Made by a program: the position numbers and the translations under genes | Notes under the pieces: generated by a model | What the model was told of the DNA's origin: nothing | The model's input: only the letters and a program-made list of their open reading frames with translations | The model's database searches: none | Part shown: positions 37,536-46,487 of the stretch, one piece after another | How positions within the stretch are numbered: position 1 is the first letter of the stretch | Layout of the letters: each line of letters begins with the position of its first letter | Assembly (NCBI RefSeq): GCF_008124875.1 | Contig: NZ_VNIA01000003.1 | Coordinates: 310,001-374,000, forward strand | Direction: 5' to 3' | Source: Tenacibaculum adriaticum | GTDB taxonomy: Bacteria > Bacteroidota > Bacteroidia > Flavobacteriales > Flavobacteriaceae | DNA length: 64,000 bases

Positions 37536-38504
37536 TTATTTTATTATCCACTCATTGGTTTCTGTATTTAGATGATAATTAAAGTCTTTTGATATTTTTA
37601 AAATTTCTAAAATTTCGTTTACAGGGGTTGTTTTGTTAAATAGACCTGTAAATTTAGAATTTGCTATTTGCTTATTTTCAAAGGTTATTTTTACATGAAA
37701 TTGTATATAAAAATCATTTGCTATTTCTTTAAACGGTTTGTTTTTAAATTGTATTTTTCCTTCTCTCCAGGCAATGTCCTCTTCACTTTTAAGCATATTA
37801 AACTTAACAACTTCATTACTATTTCTAAAAAAAGTAACCTTATCATTAGGTATCATCAAAATCTTTTCTTCAAAATGTTTATCAGAAGTCACTTCAACTT
37901 TCCCTGTGAGTAATGTTGTTTCCGTAATAGGGTTTTCTAAATAAGATTTTACGTTAAAGCTAGTTCCTAATGCTTTTACTTTTATATGATCAGACGTACT
38001 TACTGTAAATGGATGCGCTTTATCTTTAGCTACTTCAAAAAATGCTTCACCTTCTAAATATAAAGTCCTTGGAGTTTTTACATTGTAGGATAATTGACTG
38101 GATGCATTTAACCAAACTGTCGACCCATCAGAAAGGTCAATTTTTTTAAGCTCACCAAAAGAGGTAGTTACAATTACTTGATTTGTGTTTTTTGAGAGTT
38201 GCTGATATGTATAAGCACCCGAAATGATAACTACAATAATTGCAGCATATTTGAATACGTTTTTCCAAGTAGAAGATTTTTGTTTTTTAGGAGTTCTAAC
38301 AGTATTAAAAAAACGGTTTTTTGCTGTTTCAACGGATGGATTTTGCTTAACGGTATGACTATAAATTGCGGTTATTTTAGTAAATAACTCTTCATCATAT
38401 TCTACAGAGTTAATCCATAACTCTATTTTATGAATAGTTGCTGTATTTGCAGTTTTTGAAATATATGCCCAAAGTTCCGTTTCTGTAATTTGAGAATTTT
38501 CCAT
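37536..38504 (-). CDS. FecR family anti-sigma/sigma-regulator protein
   Basis: 322 residues: a short cytoplasmic N-terminus (ETELWAYISKTANTATIHKIELWINS), one membrane helix (about 85-102, VFKYAAIIVVIISGAYTY), then a periplasmic FecR domain (VIVTTSFGELKKIDLSDGSTVWLNASSQLSY in pieces; LYLEGEAFFEVAKDKAHPFTV) and a C-terminal DUF4974-like domain (NKPFKEIANDFYIQFHVKITF). It passes the signal from the receptor STN domain to the ECF sigma factor encoded 68 bases upstream. Confidence 0.94.
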   Translation of the reverse strand: MENSQITETELWAYISKTANTATIHKIELWINSVEYDEELFTKITAIYSHTVKQNPSVETAKNRFFNTVRTPKKQKSSTWKNVFKYAAIIVVIISGAYTYQQLSKNTNQVIVTTSFGELKKIDLSDGSTVWLNASSQLSYNVKTPRTLYLEGEAFFEVAKDKAHPFTVSTSDHIKVKALGTSFNVKSYLENPITETTLLTGKVEVTSDKHFEEKILMIPNDKVTFFRNSNEVVKFNMLKSEEDIAWREGKIQFKNKPFKEIANDFYIQFHVKITFENKQIANSKFTGLFNKTTPVNEILEILKISKDFNYHLNTETNEWIIK

Positions 38505-38572
38505 AATTAGGGTTTTAATACTTATAATACGTTTGCCAAATAGTAATACCCTATTTTTAAAAGGAATATTTT

Positions 38573-39091
38573 TTATAAATAATCCTTTAACCCTTTTCGA
38601 AAAGCGATTAAAGCCTTTGAAATATGAAGTTCTACGGTTTTTATAGAAATATTATTTTTTACAGAAATTTCTTTATATGTTAACCCTTTGTCTCTTGATA
38701 ATTTAAAAATATCTATTGTTTTTTGTTCAAGACTTTCATAAATAGCCTCAATTTGTTGTAATAATTCCCATTGATTATCTATTTCTGTATGAGTATTTGT
38801 ATTTAAAGTATATAAACCGTTATGCTTTTCTCTAGTTTGATTTTTTCGATATTCATCAATAATCTTATTTTTCAGTGTTACAATTAAAAAGGATTCTATT
38901 GAACGATTGGATTTATTTAGGTTTTCAAAATGTTCCCAAAGTTTGATAAACGTTTCTTGAACTAGTTCTTCCGAAATAGCAGCCTCTTTTAATACTTTAT
39001 AGGCATAGTTGTATAATCTTTTATAATGTTTATCAAATAAAACAGAGAGTTGAGCTTCTTTGGTTAGTTTGTATGTAGGTTTTTTATTCAA
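38573..39091 (-). CDS. ECF RNA polymerase sigma-70 factor (Bacteroides expansion, FecI-like)
   Basis: 172 residues. Region 2 reads LFDKHYKRLYNYAYKVLKEAAISEELVQETFIKLWE in typical blocks and region 4 reads LSRDKGLTYKEISVKNNISIKTVELHISKALIAFRKGL. Together with FecR, the TonB receptor and DUF4249 it makes a trans-envelope signalling unit: substrate binding frees the sigma factor to transcribe the receptor operon. It is the first gene of the set, with 420-odd bases of gene-free DNA upstream. Confidence 0.94.
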   Translation of the reverse strand: MNKKPTYKLTKEAQLSVLFDKHYKRLYNYAYKVLKEAAISEELVQETFIKLWEHFENLNKSNRSIESFLIVTLKNKIIDEYRKNQTREKHNGLYTLNTNTHTEIDNQWELLQQIEAIYESLEQKTIDIFKLSRDKGLTYKEISVKNNISIKTVELHISKALIAFRKGLKDYL

Positions 39092-39564
39092 ATTTTGACA
39101 GAAAATTACAAAACCAAAACTAAAACAATTTTATAGATAAAAAAGTTTTTAGTATTTTCTTATGATTGCATTAACACTTTATTTTAAACTACTTTTTGCT
39201 TATTATAGTATATTTTGAGAGTAGTTGTTACAAACGACTTTATATAATTTTGTTCTGATGTAATTATCGATCTTCTGTTGTTCAAAATATTACTATAAGT
39301 GTCATTAATAAGATTATAAATGTTTATGACAAGTATTAATTCTTCTCAATTAATATTGACTACGTGAAATGTTTTAGAAGATAAACTTACTTAATATCGT
39401 TTGTTCTTAAAAACAGATGATTTTTTTCAGTTTAGCTTTAGAGTTAACATTTAATTTTTTAGAGTTAAAATTATTACGAATAATTTATCAGTTTTAAATA
39501 AAATTATAAGTTGACATTGATCAGTATGTTAGCTGTAAAAGACTTAACACTTAAAACTAAAACT
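39092..39564. other. Divergent intergenic region between the sigma factor and katE
   Basis: No gene visible. It holds the katE-side repeat motif at 39433-39468 and a TAATTTTG match to the -7 consensus at 39245-39252 with a TTG at 39225-39227 (17-base spacer), too far from katE to be its obvious promoter. It may reflect an unannotated small RNA or chance. The rest is AT-rich. Confidence 0.5.
39433..39468. promoter_or_regulatory. Shared regulatory motif, katE copy
   Basis: TAGCTT, then GAGTTAACAT (39441-39450), an AT-rich spacer, and a second GAGTTAA (39462-39468); the two GAGTTAA units are 21 bp apart. An almost identical block precedes the MscS gene at 47963-47998 (30 of 36 bases the same). 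It lies 96 bases before the katE ATG used here. Confidence 0.55.
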
Positions 39565-41703
39565 ATGGCTAAAAGAAAAGAATCAAAAAAGAGAACAAAA
39601 AAAGTTGAAGACTTAAAGAAATTTGAAAAAAACATAAAAGATAGTGATATGACTACAAATCAAGGATTGAAGGTCAATGACACTAATAATTCTTTAAAGG
39701 CTGGAGAGCGAGGTTCAACTTTACTAGAGGATTTTTTATTAAGAGAAAAAATTACTCATTTTGATCATGAAAGAATTCCAGAACGAATAGTTCATGCTAG
39801 AGGAAGTGGAGCACACGGTTATTTTGAATTATATGAAAGTATAGAAGAATTTAGTAAAGCAGGAATATTTACCGATACTAATAGGAAAACACCTGTTTTT
39901 GTTCGGTTCTCAACAGTTGCTGGTTCTAAAGGTTCAACAGATTTAGCAAGAGATGTTCGTGGTTTTGCAGTGAAATTTTATACCGATGAAGGCACTTGGG
40001 ATTTAGTTGGCAATAATATGCCCATTTTCTTTATTCAAGATGCTATGAAATTTCCAGATTTAATTCATGCTGTAAAACCAGAGCCTAATAATGAAATTCC
40101 GCAAGCAGCTTCAGCACACGATACTTTTTATGATTTTGTATCAAGAACTACAGAAGCACTTCATAACCATATCTGGGTAATGAGTGATCGTGCTATTCCT
40201 AGAAGTTTTAGAATGATGGAAGGTTTTGGAATTCATACATTCCGATTAATTAATAATAAGGGAGAATCTCATTTTGTAAAGTTTCATTGGAAACCTAAAT
40301 TAGGAGTGCATTCGGTAACTTGGGATGAGGCAGTAAAAATTAGTGGGGCAGATTCTGATTTTCATCGACGTGATTTATGGGACGCTATTGAAGCAGGGCA
40401 ATTTCCAGAATGGGAGTTGGGCTTACAGATTGTTCCAGAAGCAGATGAGCACAAGTTTGAATTTGATTTATTAGATCCCACCAAATTAATTCCAGAAGAA
40501 ACAGTTCCTGTAAAAATTATAGGAAAGATGACTTTAAATCGTAATCCAGAAAATTTCTTTGCGGAAACCGAACAAGTAGCGTTTTTACCAGGACATATAG
40601 TACCAGGAATTGATTTTACAAACGATCCATTATTACAAGGCCGCCTTTTTTCATATAGAGATACACAGCTTTCAAGATTAGGGAGTCCAAACTTTCATCA
40701 AATACCTATTAATAGACCAGTCGTAGAAACACATAATAATCAGCGTGATGGACATATGCAAATGGAGATCCCAAAAGGTCAAACAGCATATTTCCCTAAT
40801 AGTTTAAGTGGGGGTTGTCCCCACCTGTCAAAAATGTCTGAAGGAGCATTTACTTCTTATGAAGAACGGATAGATGCTAAAAAGATTCGAACAAGAAGTG
40901 AGAGTTTTAGTGATCACTATTCTCAACCAGCTCTGTTTTATCGTAGTCTTGCTGATTGGGAACAACAACATATTGCAGATGCTTATACTTTCGAACTCGG
41001 GAAATGCAATCACAAAGATATCCAAGAACGCATGTTATGGATTATTGCTCAGATAGATGAAAGCTTATCTGAAAAAGTAGCAGATGGTTTGGGAGTTAAG
41101 GTTCCTAAAAAAATAGAAAAACCCGTTAATCAAGCCATTGGTGCAGATGCTGATGTATCTAAATTTCAACCCCCTAAAAAGAAAGTTTATTTAGAGAAAG
41201 ATCCAGCATTGAGTCAAGACAATACTAAATTTGATTCCATTGTAACAAGACAAATAGCGGTTTTAGTATCGGATGGTTTCTCTATGAGTGATTTTAAAAA
41301 AATGACAGATAAACTAAAAAATGAGGGTGCAATGATAAAAATAATTGCTCCTCATGGAGGTACAATTAAATGTGATAAAGGAATGGAACATAAGGTTGAT
41401 GCTGCTATTGCTACTACGGAAAGTGTTCTTTATGATGCCGTTTATATTCCTGGAGGAAAAAAATCGGTAGATAAATTAAGAGAAAAAAAGAAATTTATTA
41501 AATTCATTAACGAGGCATTTAAACATTGCAAAGCTATTGCTGCTGACAATGAAGGAGAAATACTTCTAGATGAAACTTATGTTAAAGAATATAAAGATGA
41601 TGAAGCAGTTTTAATCAATAAAGATTCTAAGGCTTTTGTTAAAGTAATTTCAAAACATAGAAACTGGAATAGAATGCAAAATGCTGAAAAAATTCCAGTT
41701 TAA
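39565..41703 (+). CDS. katE: Large-subunit catalase HPII type with C-terminal DJ-1/PfpI domain
   Basis: 712 residues from ATG 39565 (MAKRKESKKRTKK); TTG 39511 and ATG 39526 are possible earlier starts. The catalase core has DHERIPERIVHARGSGAHG with the catalytic His, VRFSTVAGSKGSTDLARDVRGFAVKFYT, Asn in VGNNMPIFFIQDA and the haem Tyr loop RLFSYRDTQLSRLG. A flavodoxin-like DJ-1/PfpI domain follows (about residues 575-712; IAVLVSDGFSMSDF, AVYIPGG-like and AIAADNEGE segments), as in E. coli KatE. It breaks down hydrogen peroxide in the cytoplasm and is usually a stationary-phase or general-stress gene. The upstream repeat motif supports regulated expression. Confidence 0.95.
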   Translation: MAKRKESKKRTKKVEDLKKFEKNIKDSDMTTNQGLKVNDTNNSLKAGERGSTLLEDFLLREKITHFDHERIPERIVHARGSGAHGYFELYESIEEFSKAGIFTDTNRKTPVFVRFSTVAGSKGSTDLARDVRGFAVKFYTDEGTWDLVGNNMPIFFIQDAMKFPDLIHAVKPEPNNEIPQAASAHDTFYDFVSRTTEALHNHIWVMSDRAIPRSFRMMEGFGIHTFRLINNKGESHFVKFHWKPKLGVHSVTWDEAVKISGADSDFHRRDLWDAIEAGQFPEWELGLQIVPEADEHKFEFDLLDPTKLIPEETVPVKIIGKMTLNRNPENFFAETEQVAFLPGHIVPGIDFTNDPLLQGRLFSYRDTQLSRLGSPNFHQIPINRPVVETHNNQRDGHMQMEIPKGQTAYFPNSLSGGCPHLSKMSEGAFTSYEERIDAKKIRTRSESFSDHYSQPALFYRSLADWEQQHIADAYTFELGKCNHKDIQERMLWIIAQIDESLSEKVADGLGVKVPKKIEKPVNQAIGADADVSKFQPPKKKVYLEKDPALSQDNTKFDSIVTRQIAVLVSDGFSMSDFKKMTDKLKNEGAMIKIIAPHGGTIKCDKGMEHKVDAAIATTESVLYDAVYIPGGKKSVDKLREKKKFIKFINEAFKHCKAIAADNEGEILLDETYVKEYKDDEAVLINKDSKAFVKVISKHRNWNRMQNAEKIPV

Positions 41704-41726
41704 TGGCACATAAAAGTTTTATAAAA

Positions 41727-41802
41727 AGGTATTGTTTAACAAAGTTCTAAATTATTATACAAAATAAAAGATAATGAGATTAAGAATTTAAAAACAATAC
41801 CT
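41727..41802. repeat. 76-bp element with 11-base inverted ends after katE
   Basis: AGGTATTGTTT (41727-41737) and AAACAATACCT (41792-41802) are perfect inverted copies around about 54 AT-rich bases. Size is close to the 75-bp element at 30648 but the sequence differs. It may be a transcript-end structure of katE or a degenerate miniature element. Confidence 0.4.
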
Positions 41803-41858
41803 ATGTTATATAGAATTATTCATTCTATTTAATTTTTTTTCGTAAACAACATCATTCT

Positions 41859-42665
41859 ATGAAATATTTATTAAGCAGTATTACTATTTTATCATTTGCA
41901 ATCTCATCTTGTCAAACAGGAAAAATTAAGGTTATTTCTGATATGGATCATGATCTAAAAGAAGTTTCTGGAATTGAAACTATTACTAATTCTTCACTGC
42001 TTTGGGTAATTGAAGATGCAGGAAACACTGCTAAAATATTGGGAGTTAATAACAAAGGGTCTGTTGATAAGTCTATTACTTTAGAAAGTATAAAGAACAA
42101 TGATTGGGAAGATTTAGCGTCAGATAATAGAGGGAATCTTTACATTGGTGATTTTGGAAATAATTCTAGAAAAAGAAAAAACTTTACCATTCTGAAAATA
42201 ACGAGTATTGATTCCGCTAAAAACAGAGAAGTATTAAAAGTGAACTTCACTCTGCCAAAAGGATTAAAAAGCAAAGATTTTGAAGCGTTTTTTCTATTAA
42301 AGAATAATTTTTACATCTTTAGTAAAGAAAAAAAGAAAGCGGTAGTTATAAAAGTTCCAAATCGTGCAGGGAATCATGAAGCAGTATTTGTTTCTAAGTT
42401 TTCTCTAAAAGGAAAAGAAACCGAAGTTACTTCTGCAGATATAAGCGAGAATGGAAAAACTATAGTATTACTAAATCATGATCGAATCTGGAAGTTAACT
42501 AATTTTGAGGATGAAAGTTTTTTCGGAGGCACAATCGAAGAATTAAAATTAGGACACAAATCTCAAAAAGAAGGTGTTTGTTTTATAAATGACTCAGTTT
42601 TATATATTACAGATGAACGTAAAAAATCTGAAGGAGGAAATATTTATAGTTTTGAATTAGATTAA
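41859..42665 (+). CDS. Lipoprotein, beta-propeller-like (SdiA-regulated/NHL type)
   Basis: 268 residues with lipobox ILSFAISSC (about Cys18). The mature protein has repeated strands with D-x-G motifs: HDLKEVSGIETITNSSLLWVIEDAGNTAKI, DWEDLASDNRGNLYIGDFGNNSRKRKN, and KEGVCFINDSVLYITDERK in separate blades. This is the pattern of SdiA-regulated/phytase-esterase-like propellers. A carbohydrate, phosphate or signalling role is possible; I cannot choose. It is a single-gene unit, convergent with the large phosphatase-barrel gene. Confidence 0.8.
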   Translation: MKYLLSSITILSFAISSCQTGKIKVISDMDHDLKEVSGIETITNSSLLWVIEDAGNTAKILGVNNKGSVDKSITLESIKNNDWEDLASDNRGNLYIGDFGNNSRKRKNFTILKITSIDSAKNREVLKVNFTLPKGLKSKDFEAFFLLKNNFYIFSKEKKKAVVIKVPNRAGNHEAVFVSKFSLKGKETEVTSADISENGKTIVLLNHDRIWKLTNFEDESFFGGTIEELKLGHKSQKEGVCFINDSVLYITDERKKSEGGNIYSFELD

Positions 42666-42721
42666 ATTCATGATTGTTCATAAAAACGGGAGTTATTTCC
42701 ACAATTTTTCAATGAATTTAT

Positions 42722-45700
42722 TTATAAATTAAGTCCAAAGCCAAATGAAAATCTCAAACCTTCTTTACTATTAAAGAAGCTAAATGTTCCTTGAATAGAT
42801 TCTGCAGCAGATACCCATAAACCACCACCATAATCATTGTGCCATTTTTTAGAATTGTCACCCTTTAACCAAACTCTACCGACATCACCCCCAACAAAAA
42901 CACCTATTTGCAATGGTAATGTATTTGTCTTAAAAGAGTTGAAGGCATACCTTAAATCTGAACTAGTAACCAATGCATTTTGACCAGTAAAACGCTCTGT
43001 TCTAAAGCCTCTTAATCCACTATTCCCTCCAATATTGGAAGCTTGATAGAACTGTAAGTCTTTTCCAATTCTAAATTGTGAATTAATATATGTTTTAAGT
43101 ACTAATTTTCTGTTTTTAGAAATGGCATTGTAAAATCCTAATTTAGTATTTAAATAACCGTAAGTTTTTTTAGCTTCACTAAGCTCTGTTTTAAAACCTG
43201 TAGAAGCCTTAAAAGTTAAAGCTCTTGTGGGAGTAATTTTATTATCATAGCTTTCGTATTTAAAATAACTTTCTAGACCAGAAAAAAAATGTCTTTTGTA
43301 AAACATTCTATTTATGTCAGAAGAGTAAACCGTTTCAATAAATCGATCGTCAGTTTTTCTAACTTTAATAGCTTCAGTCTCTATTTTAAGTCCATAATCA
43401 CTACCAAAAACACCTTTTTTAATCAGACCCAAACTTACAGCATAAGTGCTTGTTTTAACTCTGTTATAATCTAAACTTAGTTGGTGGTCGTTGTTTATTG
43501 TTTCATTTCCGTAGCCAAAAAAATTGTTAGAGAAGTTTTCACTTGTCATTTTTCCTGAGAGTTGGAGATTCCAATCACCAAAAAAATTAGCAAATTCACC
43601 ATTATAACTTATACTAACACCACTTGTGGCAAAATAGTATCCTGCATTGATTTTATGTTGTCTTGTAAAAGGGTTGCGTTGGAATCCTTTTTTTGTTGAA
43701 ATTTTACTTATTCCTAAAATAAACCCATCGTCTGGATTATAATTGAGGGTCGGTGTTATGGAGCCAGTATAAATAATGTCTTTGTTGAAATCGAATAAGT
43801 TATTGTTGTATCTATCCGCAAAATTTATTTTACCACCGTTATTTTTCAAAATAGTGTTTTCTTTTGATTTATAATCATAAATTCTAATACGGTTTCCATT
43901 TTTAATAGTATAAACATCATGATTTTGCCCTCCAATTATTCTAATATGTATCGGTTTTTCTGCTTTGCCTAAAACTTCAAAAACATCATCATCATCTAAA
44001 CCATATATCCATATTTCTTTAGTGATTTTTTTACTAAAAGTTCTATCTAAAAAAACTTCCCCCTTTTTTCCGTCAATGATTCTAGACATTTTCACGGTTG
44101 TTTGCATATTTCCCCTTCTAGTAATTTCAATAAAGTCATCTTTGTCTGTACCTGTTAGTATAACCAATTTATTGAGGTAGTTATAATAACGTTCTGCAAT
44201 GTCTTTTATATTAGCTCTCCTACCTTTTAAGTGTTCTTGAATTTCAACTAAAGATTTGTCTCTTACTTCTTCAGGAATTTTAGAAAATGCTTTGGTAATG
44301 ACTTCATCTGTAATGTTTTCCTGAAGAAATTGTGCTTGCTGTATCCAAACATCTATATTTGATTGTTGTATTAAAACTTTATCCAATTTAGTACCTGCAC
44401 TATTCATCCACTTTACATCTTTTAATTCAGAATCATAAACCTGTAATTGATTTGTTGAACCAGATAAGCTTCGCATAACATCTAATAAAGCTCCATCAAA
44501 ATTTGAGAATGCTTGATCACGGTCTCTTGGAATAGGTCTAAAAAGTTTGTCACCATTCTTTTGATCAAATTGTGCCCATCTCCATTGGTCTTGGTGCCTA
44601 TCCCAATCTCCTATAAGCATATCGAATAATCTTGCACGTATATATGCCTCTTCATCTATTTTATACTTTTCATCTTTTCTGATTTTTGAAATAATATCAT
44701 GTGTACTTTCTAAATCATCTGCATAACCAAAGTTTTTTTTGTTAGAGTAATTTTCTTCAGGACGCTCTTCAATCATATATAACTCATTACCATAATCTGT
44801 GTTATAATCACCTAAATATTTATGCTTTGGTATATAAAATAAATGGGGGTTAGTATGATAAACACCAGCAGCATTCGATAGATCAGGAATCACAAAAAAT
44901 GCATAAGGGTGTGCGGCTGTATAAAAATCTAGAATCAGTTTTTCTATATAAGTTTTATCAAAATCATCATCTATATGAGTATTTTTAAACAAAACAGTTT
45001 GTAAATATCGTGTTGCACTTTTACGTAGAGCTCTCATATTTAATTCGCGACCATCTTTCCTTTTTAATCGTAATGATTTTGTTTGGTGTCCTCCTCCTGG
45101 GCGAATAATATCTAATCCACCATACAAAGTATCTAAAGTAGCTACAGGAACTTTAATTTTTGTGCTATATATTTCTCGGTATCTATTGCCTAACAGAGCT
45201 TCATAAAAATTAGATTTATCTGTTTCTTTTTTGGTATATATTGAAGCTTCTATGCTTGTAGGAAAGCTATCGGGAAGGGTGTTTGTATCAAATAATTCTC
45301 TTCTTTTTTTTAAAACTTCTTTTGCATATAATAATTTTGGATTCCCATTATCATCTCCATAAAAACTTACCCAAGTGCTGCCATCTTTGTATATGGTTAA
45401 CTGAGCGAATCCTTGTTGTCCGTATGCAAATAAACCATTGTTATTTAAAGCAACAACTGCTTCCTTAGCCCCTGAACCAGAGATAACTTGCTTAATAGTA
45501 CCATTTTCTATGTACTGCAAGGTGTGCTCATGGCCAGAAACAAACACGATGTTATCGTACTCTACAGCCAAAGTTTCTAAACGTTTCATTAATTCGTTGT
45601 ATCGTTCGTTATATCTATCTTGAATAGAAATTCCTCCTTGTGTTCTTACTTGTGTAATTATTGAACCAATGATAGGTAATGGTATTTTTGATTGGAATGG

Positions 45701-46432
45701 ATAAATATGTTTTTCTGCTGAATAAAACCCACCGTGTAAGCCATTGGTAAACATTGGATGATGCATTGCAAAAACAACACGCTTGTTTTGAGCCTTTTTT
45801 AATTCTCCCTCTAACTCTTCAAGAAAGCGTTTTCTTGTTTTTATCGGGCAATCATCATTTATAGTTGGGTTTTTGTCCCAGTCTTCTAAGTACCATTGTG
45901 TATCAATAATAAATAGAGCTACGGTTTCACTAACATTTATAGTCTCTAAAGGACAGCCATTTTCTGGTTTAAAAGTATTTTTTCCTAGAGCATCTTCTAT
46001 GTAATTTTCTTCTCTTTTTACTCCTTTTACACCATCTGCATACCAATCGTGATTTCCTGGTAAAAAGATAGTTTTTCCCTTAAAATTTTTAACGGCGTTT
46101 ATTTGGGCATTTAAATAATTTTCTCCAGAATCTCTGTTTTTATCATCCTCATCAGGAAGCCCCGAAGGATACACATTGTCGCCCAAAAATAAAGCATAGT
46201 CTTCCTTGCTACTTCCTTTAGAAACATGTTTTTTAAATATTTTCAAAGCTGTCGATAAATCATCTTTAGGGGATTTACCAGCATCACCTATGAGGTAAAA
46301 TGTACGATGAATTTCTTTTAAAGGCAATTGTTTTATAGTCTCGTATTCGTTTTTATACTGAACTTTATGGGATGCGCAATTTGCTAAAAGAGCACACATT
46401 ATTAGGTTTAGGGTTAATTTATTTTTTAACAT
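42722..46432 (-). CDS. Surface lipoprotein fusing calcineurin-like phosphatase, kinase-like region and BamA/TamA-type barrel
   Basis: 1236 residues. Lipobox ALLANC (Cys19). Calcineurin-like phosphatase at about 40-400: YLIGDAGK (Asp50), FLGDNVYPSG, FLPGNHDWYADG, MHHPMFTNG and VSGHEHTLQY, all metal ligands present. Middle region about 420-720: GGGHQTKSLRLKRKDGRELNMR, then GDWDRHQDQWRW (608-619) and PRDRDQAF (Asp637, Asp639), which resemble the glycine-rich loop, DRH and metal-Asp motifs of CotH/Fam20/HipA-like kinases. C-terminal barrel about 850-1236 with the NIGGNSGLRGFRTERFTG motif of BamA/TamA proteins and the terminal FSFGFGLNL strand. Phosphatase plus barrel fusions are known in Bacteroidota; the kinase-like reading is mine. 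Divergent from the HD gene with 55 bases between. Confidence 0.82.
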   Translation of the reverse strand: MLKNKLTLNLIMCALLANCASHKVQYKNEYETIKQLPLKEIHRTFYLIGDAGKSPKDDLSTALKIFKKHVSKGSSKEDYALFLGDNVYPSGLPDEDDKNRDSGENYLNAQINAVKNFKGKTIFLPGNHDWYADGVKGVKREENYIEDALGKNTFKPENGCPLETINVSETVALFIIDTQWYLEDWDKNPTINDDCPIKTRKRFLEELEGELKKAQNKRVVFAMHHPMFTNGLHGGFYSAEKHIYPFQSKIPLPIIGSIITQVRTQGGISIQDRYNERYNELMKRLETLAVEYDNIVFVSGHEHTLQYIENGTIKQVISGSGAKEAVVALNNNGLFAYGQQGFAQLTIYKDGSTWVSFYGDDNGNPKLLYAKEVLKKRRELFDTNTLPDSFPTSIEASIYTKKETDKSNFYEALLGNRYREIYSTKIKVPVATLDTLYGGLDIIRPGGGHQTKSLRLKRKDGRELNMRALRKSATRYLQTVLFKNTHIDDDFDKTYIEKLILDFYTAAHPYAFFVIPDLSNAAGVYHTNPHLFYIPKHKYLGDYNTDYGNELYMIEERPEENYSNKKNFGYADDLESTHDIISKIRKDEKYKIDEEAYIRARLFDMLIGDWDRHQDQWRWAQFDQKNGDKLFRPIPRDRDQAFSNFDGALLDVMRSLSGSTNQLQVYDSELKDVKWMNSAGTKLDKVLIQQSNIDVWIQQAQFLQENITDEVITKAFSKIPEEVRDKSLVEIQEHLKGRRANIKDIAERYYNYLNKLVILTGTDKDDFIEITRRGNMQTTVKMSRIIDGKKGEVFLDRTFSKKITKEIWIYGLDDDDVFEVLGKAEKPIHIRIIGGQNHDVYTIKNGNRIRIYDYKSKENTILKNNGGKINFADRYNNNLFDFNKDIIYTGSITPTLNYNPDDGFILGISKISTKKGFQRNPFTRQHKINAGYYFATSGVSISYNGEFANFFGDWNLQLSGKMTSENFSNNFFGYGNETINNDHQLSLDYNRVKTSTYAVSLGLIKKGVFGSDYGLKIETEAIKVRKTDDRFIETVYSSDINRMFYKRHFFSGLESYFKYESYDNKITPTRALTFKASTGFKTELSEAKKTYGYLNTKLGFYNAISKNRKLVLKTYINSQFRIGKDLQFYQASNIGGNSGLRGFRTERFTGQNALVTSSDLRYAFNSFKTNTLPLQIGVFVGGDVGRVWLKGDNSKKWHNDYGGGLWVSAAESIQGTFSFFNSKEGLRFSFGFGLNL

Positions 46433-46487
46433 CTTAGAATTTATAACTTATTTTTTCAGTATTTTGTTAATTAAAAGAATTTTAAGT

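Noticed and set aside
39511..39564. TTG 39511 and ATG 39526 as katE starts
   Set aside because: They add 18 and 13 residues without family match; ATG 39565 gives the usual basic N-terminus. This is a preference, not proof.
46464..46487. TTG start for the HD-Pycsar-like protein
   Set aside because: The ATG at 46488 is a better start and leaves the HD domain complete.
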